Below are positions 40,239-48,053 of a DNA stretch of 64,000 bases, in pieces. Positions within the stretch are counted from its first letter, which is position 1. Each line of letters opens with the position of its first letter. The position numbers were made by a program, and so were the translations under genes. Location: the NCBI RefSeq assembly GCF_002025705.1, contig NZ_CP018846.1, forward strand, positions 5,571,501 to 5,635,500, read 5' to 3'. This stretch comes from Pseudomonas putida. GTDB lineage: Bacteria > Pseudomonadota > Gammaproteobacteria > Pseudomonadales > Pseudomonadaceae. The notes beneath the pieces were generated by a model. That model ran no database searches. It saw nothing but the letters and a program-made list of their open reading frames with translations, and had not been told where the DNA came from.

Positions 40239-41657
40239 TCAGTGCTTCCCAACCTCCTTCCATCCCCCACCCAACGCGAGGAACACACCAATCTGCCCCA
40301 ACGTCACCTGGCTGTTAGCTGCCGCCAGCTGCGAACGCATGTCGGTATAAGTCCGCGTCGCCTGCAAATCCGCCAGGAACGACTCACGCCCCGCCTGGTA
40401 ATACTGGTGTGTCTGATCCGCCGCTTCCTTCGCCGATTTCTCCGCCTCAGCCAGCGCATCTCGCCGGTCGAGCAAGGCGCTGTATTGGGCCAGACGGGTC
40501 TGGGTCTCGCGAATGGCGTTCAGCACCACCCCGTCAAAATGCGCCAAGGCCGCTTGGGTCGAGGCTTCGGCCATGCGAATGCGTGCACGGGTACCGTTGG
40601 TCGGGATGCTCCAGCTGATCTGCGGGCCAAAGCCCCAGCGGTTGGTCGACGGGTCACCGAGGTCTTTGAGGATACCGATGGTACCGACCTGGGCACCGAT
40701 GCTGATGTCCGGATAAAGCGCACCGGTAGCCACACCGATCTCGGCGGTGGCTGCTGCCAGCTGGCGTTCGGCCTGGCGCACGTCGGGGCGGCGCTTGAGC
40801 AGGGCCGCGCCGTCACCTACCGGGACCAGCTGGTTCAGCTGGGGCAACTCGGCACAGTCAGCGGTGCCGGCGGGCAACTTATCCACAGGCTTGGCCAGCA
40901 GTGCCGCCAAGGTGTACATGCCCGTTTCGCGTTCAGCCTTGAAACGCGGCAGTTCGGCGCGCAACGACTTGAACTGGGTCTGCGAGCGGGTGACCTGGGT
41001 TTCGTCGCCGCGGCCCGCATCGCGCAGGCGCTGGTTGAGCTTCACGCTCTGCTCCTGCAGGTCAAGCGACTCGCGGGCGATGTGGTATTCCTCGTTGGCC
41101 GAGCACACCTGGGTGTAGGCCTTGACCACGTCGGCCACCAAGGTGATGCGCGCGGTGTCGGCTGCGGCCTGCACCGCGTCGGCGTTGGCCTTGGCGGCCT
41201 CGGTGCCACGCTTGAAGGTGCCCCACAGGTCGAACTGGTACGAGGCGCTGATGATCGCCTCGCCGATGTTGGCCACCGGCACCTTCTCGGGCAGCAGGAA
41301 GGCTTGGCCGGACTCCTGCAGGCGCTGGGCGCCGGCCTTGATGCCGCCGTTGAAGCCGCCCTGGGACTCGGCCACTTCGACCTGGGCACGGGCCTTGGCG
41401 ATATTGGCCGCAGCCACGCGTAACTCGGTGTTGGCACTCAACGCCTGGCGCACCAGTTCGTTGAGGCGTTGATCCTGATACAGCTGCCACCAGTCATCTG
41501 GCACCGGTGCCGACACCACACTGTCGGCATCCTGGCGCAACGGGCCGCTGAGGTCGCTGCGCTGTACCGCCGCGTCCTTCGGCACTTCATAGTCGGGGCC
41601 GACCATCATGCAGGCCCCCAGGGACAGGCAGAACCCCGCCAGGATCAGCTGTTTCAT
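40239..41657 (-). CDS. NodT-family outer membrane efflux lipoprotein
   Basis: 472 aa, MKQLILAGFCLSLGACMMVG, with a lipobox L-G-A-C at residues 13-16. TolC/OprM fold: two OEP repeats (LVRQALSANTELRVAAANIA, ARAQVEVAESQGGFNGGIKA; then RPDVRQAERQLAAATAEIGV and IGVATGALYPDISIGAQVGT). It is the exit duct of a tripartite pump and the last gene of the efflux operon; its ATG overlaps the stop of the HlyD-type gene (ATGA). Confidence 0.94.
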   Translation of the reverse strand: MKQLILAGFCLSLGACMMVGPDYEVPKDAAVQRSDLSGPLRQDADSVVSAPVPDDWWQLYQDQRLNELVRQALSANTELRVAAANIAKARAQVEVAESQGGFNGGIKAGAQRLQESGQAFLLPEKVPVANIGEAIISASYQFDLWGTFKRGTEAAKANADAVQAAADTARITLVADVVKAYTQVCSANEEYHIARESLDLQEQSVKLNQRLRDAGRGDETQVTRSQTQFKSLRAELPRFKAERETGMYTLAALLAKPVDKLPAGTADCAELPQLNQLVPVGDGAALLKRRPDVRQAERQLAAATAEIGVATGALYPDISIGAQVGTIGILKDLGDPSTNRWGFGPQISWSIPTNGTRARIRMAEASTQAALAHFDGVVLNAIRETQTRLAQYSALLDRRDALAEAEKSAKEAADQTHQYYQAGRESFLADLQATRTYTDMRSQLAAANSQVTLGQIGVFLALGGGWKEVGKH

Positions 41658-42529
41658 GGGCGCTGGCCCTCAAGGATCGACACGGTGGCGGTACGCCCGG
41701 CGATCATGCGGAAGTCTTCCGGCACTTCGTCGAAGGCGATGCGCACCGGAATGCGCTGGGCCAGGCGCACCCAGCTGAACGCCGGGTTGACGTTGGGCAG
41801 CAGGTTGGCACCGCTGACGCGGTCACGGTCTTCGATGCCGGCGGCAAAGCTCTGCACATGGCCGCGCAGGCGGGTGTTATCGCCCATCACGCGGATGTCC
41901 ACGGCGTCGCCGATGTGGATGCCGCCGAGCTTGGTCTCTTCGAAATAGCCATCGACGTGGTACGAGGCACTGTCGACCACCGACAGCACCGGGCGGCCGG
42001 CGCTGACGAATTCATGGTCGCGCGGCGCGCGGTCGTTGAGGTAGCCATCTACCGGGCTGCGCACCACCGAGCGATCGAGGTTGAGCTGGGCGGCGTCGAC
42101 CGCCACCTGGGCCTCGATGACCGCCGAACGGGCGCGGGCTTCGCGGGACTGGCTCTCTTCCAGCTGCTCGGCCGCCACCAGGTTGCCCAGCTTGCGGTTA
42201 CGCTGCGCTTCGCGGGACGCCTGGGCCAGGGTTTCCTGGCGCTCGCCAAGGGTCGCCTTGGCCTGGCGCAAGGCCAGGGTGAAGCGGTCCTGGTCGATGG
42301 TGAACAACACGTCGCCGCGCTTGACGGTCTGGTTGTCGCGCACTTCGACCTTCTGGATCAGGCCGGACACGTCCGGGGCGATCTGGATCACGTCGGCGCG
42401 GATATGGCCGTCGCGGGTCCAGGGGGCGAACATGTAGTACACCACCATCTGCCACACGAGCACGGCGGCGAAGGTCACTACCAGCAAGGTCAGGACCACA
42501 CGGCCCAAGGTCAGCAAAGGTTTTTTCAT
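41654..42529 (-). CDS. HlyD/EmrA-type membrane fusion protein (AaeA-like)
   Basis: 291 aa from the ATG at 42529 (MKKPLLTLGRVVLTLLVVTF), which overlaps the DUF1656 stop (ATGA); a TTG seven codons earlier is less likely. One N-terminal anchor, then a lipoyl-like half (GHIRADVIQIAPDVSGLIQK, VEVRDNQTVKRGDVLFTIDQ), a coiled-coil hairpin (LGERQETLAQASREAQRNRK) and the barrel (VVRSPVDGYLNDRAPRDHEF). It bridges the FUSC pump and the outer membrane NodT protein. Confidence 0.94.
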   Translation of the reverse strand: MKKPLLTLGRVVLTLLVVTFAAVLVWQMVVYYMFAPWTRDGHIRADVIQIAPDVSGLIQKVEVRDNQTVKRGDVLFTIDQDRFTLALRQAKATLGERQETLAQASREAQRNRKLGNLVAAEQLEESQSREARARSAVIEAQVAVDAAQLNLDRSVVRSPVDGYLNDRAPRDHEFVSAGRPVLSVVDSASYHVDGYFEETKLGGIHIGDAVDIRVMGDNTRLRGHVQSFAAGIEDRDRVSGANLLPNVNPAFSWVRLAQRIPVRIAFDEVPEDFRMIAGRTATVSILEGQRP

Positions 42530-42738
42530 GGCAGCATCAGGCTTCGGCAAAAATGGTCGACCGCGCCCAGCAGCACGGCATACAGGGCAACATTGAACAG
42601 CGCCCGGTGCCAGACCAGGCGGTAGAAATGCAGGCGCACCAGCACCGCGTGCACCCCAAGGAACAGCAGGTAGGTGCCAAACATCATCACCAGCAGCGTG
42701 GGCAGGAACACCCCGCTGATATCCAGTTCACCGATCAC
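42526..42738 (-). CDS. DUF1656 small membrane protein (AaeX-like)
   Basis: 70 aa, MIGELDISGVFLPTLLVMMF, with two hydrophobic segments (TLLVMMFGTYLLFLGVHAVL; RALFNVALYAVLLGAVDHF). It is the standard small partner between the FUSC and HlyD genes in fusaric-acid-type operons. Its start overlaps the FUSC stop and its stop overlaps the HlyD start, both by 4 bp. Confidence 0.9.
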   Translation of the reverse strand: MIGELDISGVFLPTLLVMMFGTYLLFLGVHAVLVRLHFYRLVWHRALFNVALYAVLLGAVDHFCRSLMLP

Positions 42739-44822
42739 AGGGGCGCTCCGTCGAGGCCGGGGGGCATTTGCGGTTGTTCGGCAGGCTCGAGCATCACTTC
42801 GACACCCGGCAGCAGTGCCAGGCGCAGGCCGCTCAGGGCATGCAGCAGGTGGGTGCGAGCATCGCCGCGTTCGTACAGTTCATCCAGGTTCAGCGCCAGG
42901 CGCGCACGCTCCATGTTGCGCAGCAGCGCAGCCGGCGCGTGCAGGCGCTCACCGGCGCGCAGGCAGGCGGCGTAGTGCGCGCCAACTTCCTCGATCACCG
43001 TACCCAGGCGTTCGCGGGCCTGCTGACCGGCACGTGGCAGGTAGGCCAGCAGGTCGAGCAGGTTCAGCCCCACACGCAGGTCGCGCAGCGCCACGCCGCT
43101 GTCCTGCCCGGTTTGCGACAGACGCGGCAGGTGCTGCATCAGGCGGTCGAGCATCTGCACACCGACCTGGCGGTGCTCGGCCAGGGTTGCCGGCTCGGTC
43201 ATTTCGACGATGTCGCGCCAGGCGAAGCGGGTCATGCGCTTGGCCGCAAGCTCGACGCCGAACGGGCGCATCACCAAGGTCCAGACGAAGGCGAACAGCA
43301 GGCCCACAGGGCCGGCCAGGTTGGAGTTGAGGAAGGTGAAGAAGTCGGCGTCGTAGGCACCCTGGATGCTGATGAAGGTCGAGGTGTTGACGATGGTCAG
43401 CAAAGTGCCGAGGTAGAAGCGCGGCTGTACGGTCAGGGTGCCGACACAGATGAACGGGATGGCGAAGGCCAGCACCAGCATCGGGAAGTCGTGCAGGTTG
43501 GGCAGCACCAGGAACAGGTACAGGCTGGAGAAGATCACCGACATCAAGGTCCAGAAGAAGAACCGGTAGATCTGCGGTGCAGGGTCATCCATGGCGGCGA
43601 AGAAACTGCACGACACGGCGGCAAGAATCACCGCACTGGCGCCGTCGTTCCAGCCCAGGCCGATCCACAGGCCGCAGGCGACGACGATCGCCAACACTGT
43701 GGAGACCACCGAGTAAAGCATCAGCCCGCGGTCGAAGAACGCGGTCAGGCGGCCCAGGCGCCAGTGCCGGTAGACCGCGCGCCAAGGCTTGGGGTCGTCG
43801 GTGCGCAAGGCGTGCTGCAGCGAGCAGCAGTCTTGCCACAGGTCGGCCCATTCGGTCAGCCGGTAGAGGGCGTTGGACAGCAGCAGCTCGGCGCGCTGGT
43901 CGAGGGCGGCGGCGCCAGGCTGCAGGCGGTCGATCTGCTCGTGCAGGGCGGTCCAGCGCGCGACGGAGGCGCTGTCGGCGGTGCCTTTGAGCCAGTCGCG
44001 CGCGGCCTCCAGCACTGGCTGAAGCTGGGCGAAATGGGCCGGGGCGCGGCCTTCGAGGGCGATCAGGGCGTCATCGAGGGCATCGATCACCGGCAACAGG
44101 TGGATCATCCGCCCGCGCAGCTCGCGGGCGTTCTTAAGCGTGTGCGGGCCGGCGCCCTCATGGCCGAGCTGGCCGATCATCAGCTCCAGCGAGTTGAACG
44201 TGGCGACCATCGCCCCGCGCATGCCGCCGACCTTGTCGGCGCTGGCATCGCGGGCCAGGTAGGTATCGCTGTAACGGATCGCTTCGGTGAACCAGCTACC
44301 GGTGGCACCCACCACCACCGGCGCCAGCCGCCGTGGCCAGAAGATCGCGCCCACCACCGCCGCGCAGACGATACCGAGGCAGATTTCCTGGGCCCGGGAC
44401 GACGCCACGTCGAAAACCGCCAGCGGGTTGTCGACCACTGCCAGGGCAATCATCGGCAGGGTGTAGCCGGCCAGCATCAGCACGTAGTTGTTGGCCGTGC
44501 GCAGGTTCAGCGAGAGGAACAGCAAGGTGCCGGTCCACAGGGCGATGGCAATGCTCAGCAGCAACGGCGACTGCACCAGCGGTGGCACGAAGAAGATCGC
44601 CCCGGCAGCACCGAGCAGCGTACCCACGGCGCGATACAGCGCCTTGGAGCTGGTTGGGCCGACGAACGGGCTGGAGACGATGTACACGGTGGCCATCGCC
44701 CAGTACGGTCGCGGCAACTGCAGCAGCAGGGCGATGTACAGGGCAATCATCGACGCGGCGAAGGTGCGCACGCCGTAGAACCAGTCGCGGGCTGGCGGTA
44801 CCGAGCTGAAAAAGCCGTTCAT
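42735..44822 (-). CDS. FUSC/AaeB-family aromatic acid efflux pump
   Basis: 695 aa, MNGFFSSVPPARDWFYGVRT. Two membrane blocks of about five segments each (FAASMIALYIALLLQLPRPY, ASKALYRAVGTLLGAAGAIFF; ASAVILAAVSCSFFAAMDDP, FRFFFWTLMSVIFSSLYLFL-like) separated by a cytoplasmic region. The family exports fusaric acid, p-hydroxybenzoate and other aromatic acids; the substrate here is unknown. The ATG overlaps the marR-type stop (ATGA, 44819-44822). Confidence 0.94.
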   Translation of the reverse strand: MNGFFSSVPPARDWFYGVRTFAASMIALYIALLLQLPRPYWAMATVYIVSSPFVGPTSSKALYRAVGTLLGAAGAIFFVPPLVQSPLLLSIAIALWTGTLLFLSLNLRTANNYVLMLAGYTLPMIALAVVDNPLAVFDVASSRAQEICLGIVCAAVVGAIFWPRRLAPVVVGATGSWFTEAIRYSDTYLARDASADKVGGMRGAMVATFNSLELMIGQLGHEGAGPHTLKNARELRGRMIHLLPVIDALDDALIALEGRAPAHFAQLQPVLEAARDWLKGTADSASVARWTALHEQIDRLQPGAAALDQRAELLLSNALYRLTEWADLWQDCCSLQHALRTDDPKPWRAVYRHWRLGRLTAFFDRGLMLYSVVSTVLAIVVACGLWIGLGWNDGASAVILAAVSCSFFAAMDDPAPQIYRFFFWTLMSVIFSSLYLFLVLPNLHDFPMLVLAFAIPFICVGTLTVQPRFYLGTLLTIVNTSTFISIQGAYDADFFTFLNSNLAGPVGLLFAFVWTLVMRPFGVELAAKRMTRFAWRDIVEMTEPATLAEHRQVGVQMLDRLMQHLPRLSQTGQDSGVALRDLRVGLNLLDLLAYLPRAGQQARERLGTVIEEVGAHYAACLRAGERLHAPAALLRNMERARLALNLDELYERGDARTHLLHALSGLRLALLPGVEVMLEPAEQPQMPPGLDGAPL

Positions 44823-45271
44823 GCCACCCCGCCTGCAGTGCCCAAACCAGCGGCTTCAAAAGCACGCAATACGCGCAGCGCAGCCTGCAGGTCGGCCTCG
44901 TCGATGCCCTGCAGCACGTCATGACGCACACGCACCAGTTCGGCTTCGATGGCTTCGGCCAGGCGCCGGCCTTCAGCGGTCAGGCTCAAGGCTTTGGCGC
45001 GGCGATCCAGCGGGTCCTCGCTACGGCAGACCAGGCCAGCCTTGCACAGCTGGTCGAGCAGGCGTACCAGCGACGGGCTTTCCAGGCCGGCAGCCTGGGC
45101 CACGGCCACCTGGTGCACGCCATCGCCCAGGCGCACGATCATCAGCAACGGTGCTGCACAGGCCTCGGAGATACCGTAGCCGATCAGGGCGTTGTGGCAG
45201 ATGCGCCGCCAGTGGCGAGCGGCAACCACCATGCCGCTGCTGACTTGCAGGCGCAGGGAGTCAATGGACAT
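44819..45271 (-). CDS. MarR-family transcriptional regulator of the efflux operon
   Basis: 150 aa from the ATG at 45271 (MSIDSLRLQVSSGMVVAARH). The winged helix is in RLGDGVHQVAVAQAAGLESP followed by SLVRLLDQLCKAGLVCRSED and PLDRRAKALSLTAEGRRLAE. It is first gene of the efflux operon, so is presumably an autorepressor released by an aromatic acid. A palindrome 20 bases upstream (45292-45307) is a good operator candidate. Confidence 0.94.
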   Translation of the reverse strand: MSIDSLRLQVSSGMVVAARHWRRICHNALIGYGISEACAAPLLMIVRLGDGVHQVAVAQAAGLESPSLVRLLDQLCKAGLVCRSEDPLDRRAKALSLTAEGRRLAEAIEAELVRVRHDVLQGIDEADLQAALRVLRAFEAAGLGTAGGVA

Positions 45272-45291
45272 GTGGGGAACCAAGGATATTC

Positions 45292-45307
45292 ATAGTTTGC
45301 TAACTAT
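45292..45307. promoter_or_regulatory. Putative MarR-type operator
   Basis: ATAGTTTGCTAACTAT is a perfect 6-bp inverted repeat with a 4-bp centre, 20 bases before the regulator ATG. It sits in an AT-rich stretch (ATATTCATAG, ATCAATATAC) that should hold the promoter. MarR proteins commonly bind TAGTTnnnnAACTA-like sites. Confidence 0.6.
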
Positions 45308-45382
45308 CAATATACGCCTGTGCCTCCCCCTGTCGTCAACCATGGGCGACGGGGGGCCAAGATGAAATTTTTGTTCACCTGC

Positions 45383-45475
45383 ACGGCCTCTTCGCGGGCA
45401 GGCCCGCTTCTACAGGGGACCATACAAGTCTTGAATGCCGTGATATTGCTGTGGAAGCGGGCTTGCCCGAGAAGA
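45383..45475. repeat. REP pair (GCGGGCTTGCCCGCGAA type)
   Basis: GGCCTCTTCGCGGGCAGGCC and an inverted diverged copy AAGCGGGCTTGCCCGAGAAG face each other. It lies between the MarR promoter and the Sel1 gene, which is transcribed towards it. Confidence 0.8.
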
Positions 45476-45489
45476 AAGCAGCACAACAC

Positions 45490-46284
45490 TCAGGGCTGAA
45501 TCTGGTCTTCCAGCTTCATGGTCAGGGCCAAGGTGCTGCCCATCTGCACAGCCCGGTCACGCCAGCCCTGGTAACGCGCTTCATCCCGGCTGCTGAAATG
45601 CACCGCCAACTCCTCGGCCGCCTGCATCACCCCGGTTGCCGCCGCCAGCTCCAACCAATACAGCGCAGCCTTGGTATCAGCATCCACGTACAGGCCATGC
45701 AACAAACGGTAGCCCACTTCGAACCGGCAACGCGCCTCACCCCGCTCGGCACCGCGCAAAAACCATTGGTAAGCCAGGCCGGGGTCCACCTGCCACGCCG
45801 GCGCGGTATCGCAGACTTCTTCTTCGTACAGGTCACCCAGCGCCGCGGCGGCATGCAGCAGGCCCCGTTCGAAGGCCTGTTGATAACACTCCGCGGCCTG
45901 CGCATAGGAGGTTTCGATACCCTTGCCAAAGTAGTGCTGCTGCCCCAGGTTGAACCACGCCGCCGCATTGCCCTGCAGCGCCGCCATGCGCAGCAGGTGC
46001 CTGGCCAGCGCGGTGTCGGCCCGCCAGTACTTGCCATTGAGCCAAATCCAGCCCAGGTCGTTGAGTGCTGCCACATTGCCGGCCAGCGCCTGCTGGCGCA
46101 GGTCGGCGTACACCGCCTGCAGGTCGTGCGCTTCGTCCAGGCGGTTGACCAGCAGCGCGCGCTGGCTGGGCAGCCCTACCCCGGCGAACAGCCGCTGTCG
46201 CCTGCCGGCGTGTGTCGGTGGGCAAGTGACCTGCTCAGGCAGAAGGCGGGCGAGCAGCGAATGGATATTGCTGACAGCAGACAT
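45490..46284 (-). CDS. Sel1-like repeat protein
   Basis: 264 aa from the ATG at 46284 (MSAVSNIHSLLARLLPEQVT), placed 8 bases after AGGA; two more ATGs just upstream (46290, 46296) could also serve. TPR-like Sel1 repeats: NVAALNDLGWIWLNGKYWRA, NAAAWFNLGQQHYFGKGIET, LHAAAALGDLYEEEVCDTAP, GEARCRFEVGYRLLHGLYVD. Such repeats mediate protein contacts. No signal peptide is seen, so it should be cytoplasmic. Partner unknown. Confidence 0.85.
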   Translation of the reverse strand: MSAVSNIHSLLARLLPEQVTCPPTHAGRRQRLFAGVGLPSQRALLVNRLDEAHDLQAVYADLRQQALAGNVAALNDLGWIWLNGKYWRADTALARHLLRMAALQGNAAAWFNLGQQHYFGKGIETSYAQAAECYQQAFERGLLHAAAALGDLYEEEVCDTAPAWQVDPGLAYQWFLRGAERGEARCRFEVGYRLLHGLYVDADTKAALYWLELAAATGVMQAAEELAVHFSSRDEARYQGWRDRAVQMGSTLALTMKLEDQIQP

Positions 46285-46490
46285 GTTCATCCTCATTGAA
46301 CGACCCACAGGCCCGACCGCGGCTGTGATGAGGCGTGATTCTGCGCGACGTCACGTCAAAACCTGTCGCGAACGATTCGAGGCAAGGCAACCAATTACGC
46401 ATTCCTTGATCTGAACGGGTTATGGCTAATTGCCATGACCTGTTCCAGCCGCCATGCTGTTGCGGCAAGCCTAGACAAGGACGTTACCTT

Positions 46491-47048
46491 TTGCCGTTCG
46501 CTACCACCCGCGCCACCCTCAGCCGTCAATGGGCGCTGTTGCGCCAGTTACCCAGCCGTTCCCCAGGCATTACCAGCGCCGAATTGGTATGGCGCCTGCG
46601 CGATGTAGGCTTCAATGTCAGCAAACGCACGGTGGAGCGGGACCTCAACGAGCTGTCGCTGATCTTTCCGCTGGATCGCAATGACAAGAGCATTCCGTTT
46701 GGTTGGCACTGGTCGGCGAACATTGCAGGCGAGTTGCGAGGGAATTTCGATCTGCAGGGATATTTGCGCGGTGATTCGCTTCAGCCGGCGCAGGGTGAAG
46801 GCTTCGAGATACAGGCCTGGGTCAGCGACCCATTGGCCAAGCAGTTGCGTGAAGCGCCGTTGAGCGTGGACATGCAATTGACGGCACTGGACCAGGGGCA
46901 TCGATTGCGGGCCACCGTGGAAGATGGCGGGCCGTTGCGCTGGTGGGTGCTGAGCCAAGGGGAAGGCCTGGTGGTCGAAGAACCGCAGGCACTGCGCGAA
47001 GAGATCGCCAGGACCTTGAGTAATGCGGCAGCGCAGTACATGAATTAG
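46491..47048 (+). CDS. HTH/WYL-domain regulator (YafY-like)
   Basis: 185 aa from a TTG at 46491 (MPFATTRATLSRQWALLRQL), which has AAGGA 9 bases upstream; an ATG at 46422 would add 23 residues (MANCHDLFQPPCCCGKPRQG) with no clear site. The N-terminal half is a DeoR-like helix-turn-helix (SPGITSAELVWRLRDVGFNV, SKRTVERDLNELSLIF). The C-terminal half is the WYL-associated beta region (EIQAWVSDPLAKQLREAPLS, PLRWWVLSQGEGLVVEEPQA). WYL regulators sense nucleic acid or small molecules; its target is not evident. Confidence 0.82.
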   Translation: MPFATTRATLSRQWALLRQLPSRSPGITSAELVWRLRDVGFNVSKRTVERDLNELSLIFPLDRNDKSIPFGWHWSANIAGELRGNFDLQGYLRGDSLQPAQGEGFEIQAWVSDPLAKQLREAPLSVDMQLTALDQGHRLRATVEDGGPLRWWVLSQGEGLVVEEPQALREEIARTLSNAAAQYMN

Positions 47049-47058
47049 TCGCCAGCAC

Positions 47059-47150
47059 CGGCCTCTTCGCGGGTAAACCCGCTTGAGTCTTGGAGAGGGA
47101 ATAGAATCTGAAGTGAGAGCGGGCTTGCCCGCGAAGTGGCCGGTTCAGGA
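47059..47150. repeat. REP pair bordering the T6SS cassette
   Basis: CCGGCCTCTTCGCGGGTAAA and GCGGGCTTGCCCGCGAAGTG in inverted orientation, with about 35 bases between. It marks the left edge of the Hcp-effector cassette. Confidence 0.78.
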
Positions 47151-47165
47151 AAAATACCGCTCCAT

Positions 47166-47549
47166 TCAACTGGAAAAATTTAAAAGTCTCAGAATATTGT
47201 GAGAAACAAAAAATAAGATCGTAGAAGTCATTAGCCCTCCCCAAGAGATTAGTATCTTAATTCTAAAACCCCTTGGAAATCGCGATATTTCGGAAGCATC
47301 CGCAATTCCTCTGCGAACAAAGACCCCAGGCATCAAAAGCATGTTTGCGGCCAGACTGATACGCATCACTCTCCCTAGCAATCCCGCAGACGAGAAATTC
47401 AGCCGATTATCTCGCACATAACTGCACCCCGACAACTTCGATTCAACCACTTCAAGATACCGGCACGCCAGAAAAATCATAAAGCTCATACTGACCATCA
47501 TCCAGAACAACAACATGGACATTCCTATTACTACGGCTGTCGACTTCAT
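47166..47549 (-). CDS. Small membrane protein, probable T6SS immunity protein (copy 2)
   Basis: 127 aa, MKSTAVVIGMSMLLFWMMVS, with GAGGGG 6 bases before the ATG. Three hydrophobic segments at residues ~5-27, ~62-80 and ~100-118. It aligns with the product of 47694-48053 through the centre (RYLEVVESKLSG versus RHLDEIEGLLSK; GLLGRVMRI versus GLLGKIMRI; FVRRGIADASEISRFP versus FVRKGLVDEAQLRNFP), so the two are paralogues. An inner-membrane immunity role is inferred from the position right after a pore-like effector gene. Base composition here is AT-richer than the neighbours, suggesting transfer. Confidence 0.7.
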   Translation of the reverse strand: MKSTAVVIGMSMLLFWMMVSMSFMIFLACRYLEVVESKLSGCSYVRDNRLNFSSAGLLGRVMRISLAANMLLMPGVFVRRGIADASEISRFPRGFRIKILISWGGLMTSTILFFVSHNILRLLNFSS

Positions 47550-47693
47550 TCACCCCTCTTTTCACACACTGTCCTCCCAAGCGGGACAAATCAGCAACTC
47601 TGTTGCTCTCATCCTCCCGGCAAAGCTTCCTAGGACAGGGCACAATTGAACATCGCGCATAGTAATGCAGTCTACGCGCCCCTAAATGCATTC

Positions 47694-48053
47694 TTAAAAA
47701 GACCCGAGCGCGAGGAAAGCGGCTGAAGAAATACACATTGTGCACCAGAGTACTACCAGCAGCCTTTTCATAGATACCGGAAAGTTTCGCAATTGAGCCT
47801 CGTCAACCAACCCCTTTCGAACAAATAAATATGGAGTTGTCAGCAGTGTTGATATGGTGCAGATACGCATAATTTTACCTAAGAGACCTACGTGCAAATA
47901 AAGCCTCCTATTTCCCAATACAAAATCGCTCTTCGACAGCAGCCCTTCAATCTCATCAAGATGCCTTATGGCGACATATATTTGCACTAAAAATGCAACT
48001 ATAGCCAAGAAGAAAAAACAAACCGCAACCACATTCATCTCAAATGTGTTCAC
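47694..48053 (-). CDS. Small membrane protein, probable T6SS immunity protein (copy 1)
   Basis: 119 aa from a GTG at 48053 (MNTFEMNVVAVCFFFLAIVA). The GTG overlaps the effector stop (GTGA), so effector and immunity are translationally coupled. Three hydrophobic segments: residues ~6-28, ~57-75 and ~94-115. Centre GLLGKIMRI and FVRKGLVDEAQL are shared with copy 2. Small multi-span inner membrane proteins are the expected immunity type for membrane-active effectors. No enzyme motif seen. Confidence 0.72.
   Translation of the reverse strand: MNTFEMNVVAVCFFFLAIVAFLVQIYVAIRHLDEIEGLLSKSDFVLGNRRLYLHVGLLGKIMRICTISTLLTTPYLFVRKGLVDEAQLRNFPVSMKRLLVVLWCTMCISSAAFLALGSF

Noticed and set aside
42768..44924. 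A 718-codon plus-strand frame opposite the FUSC pump
   Set aside because: Same reason; His/Gln/Arg-rich shadow protein with no start signal.
47452..47745. A 97-codon minus-strand frame between the two immunity-like genes
   Set aside because: Overlaps one of them in another frame, no ribosome site, no membrane or fold pattern.
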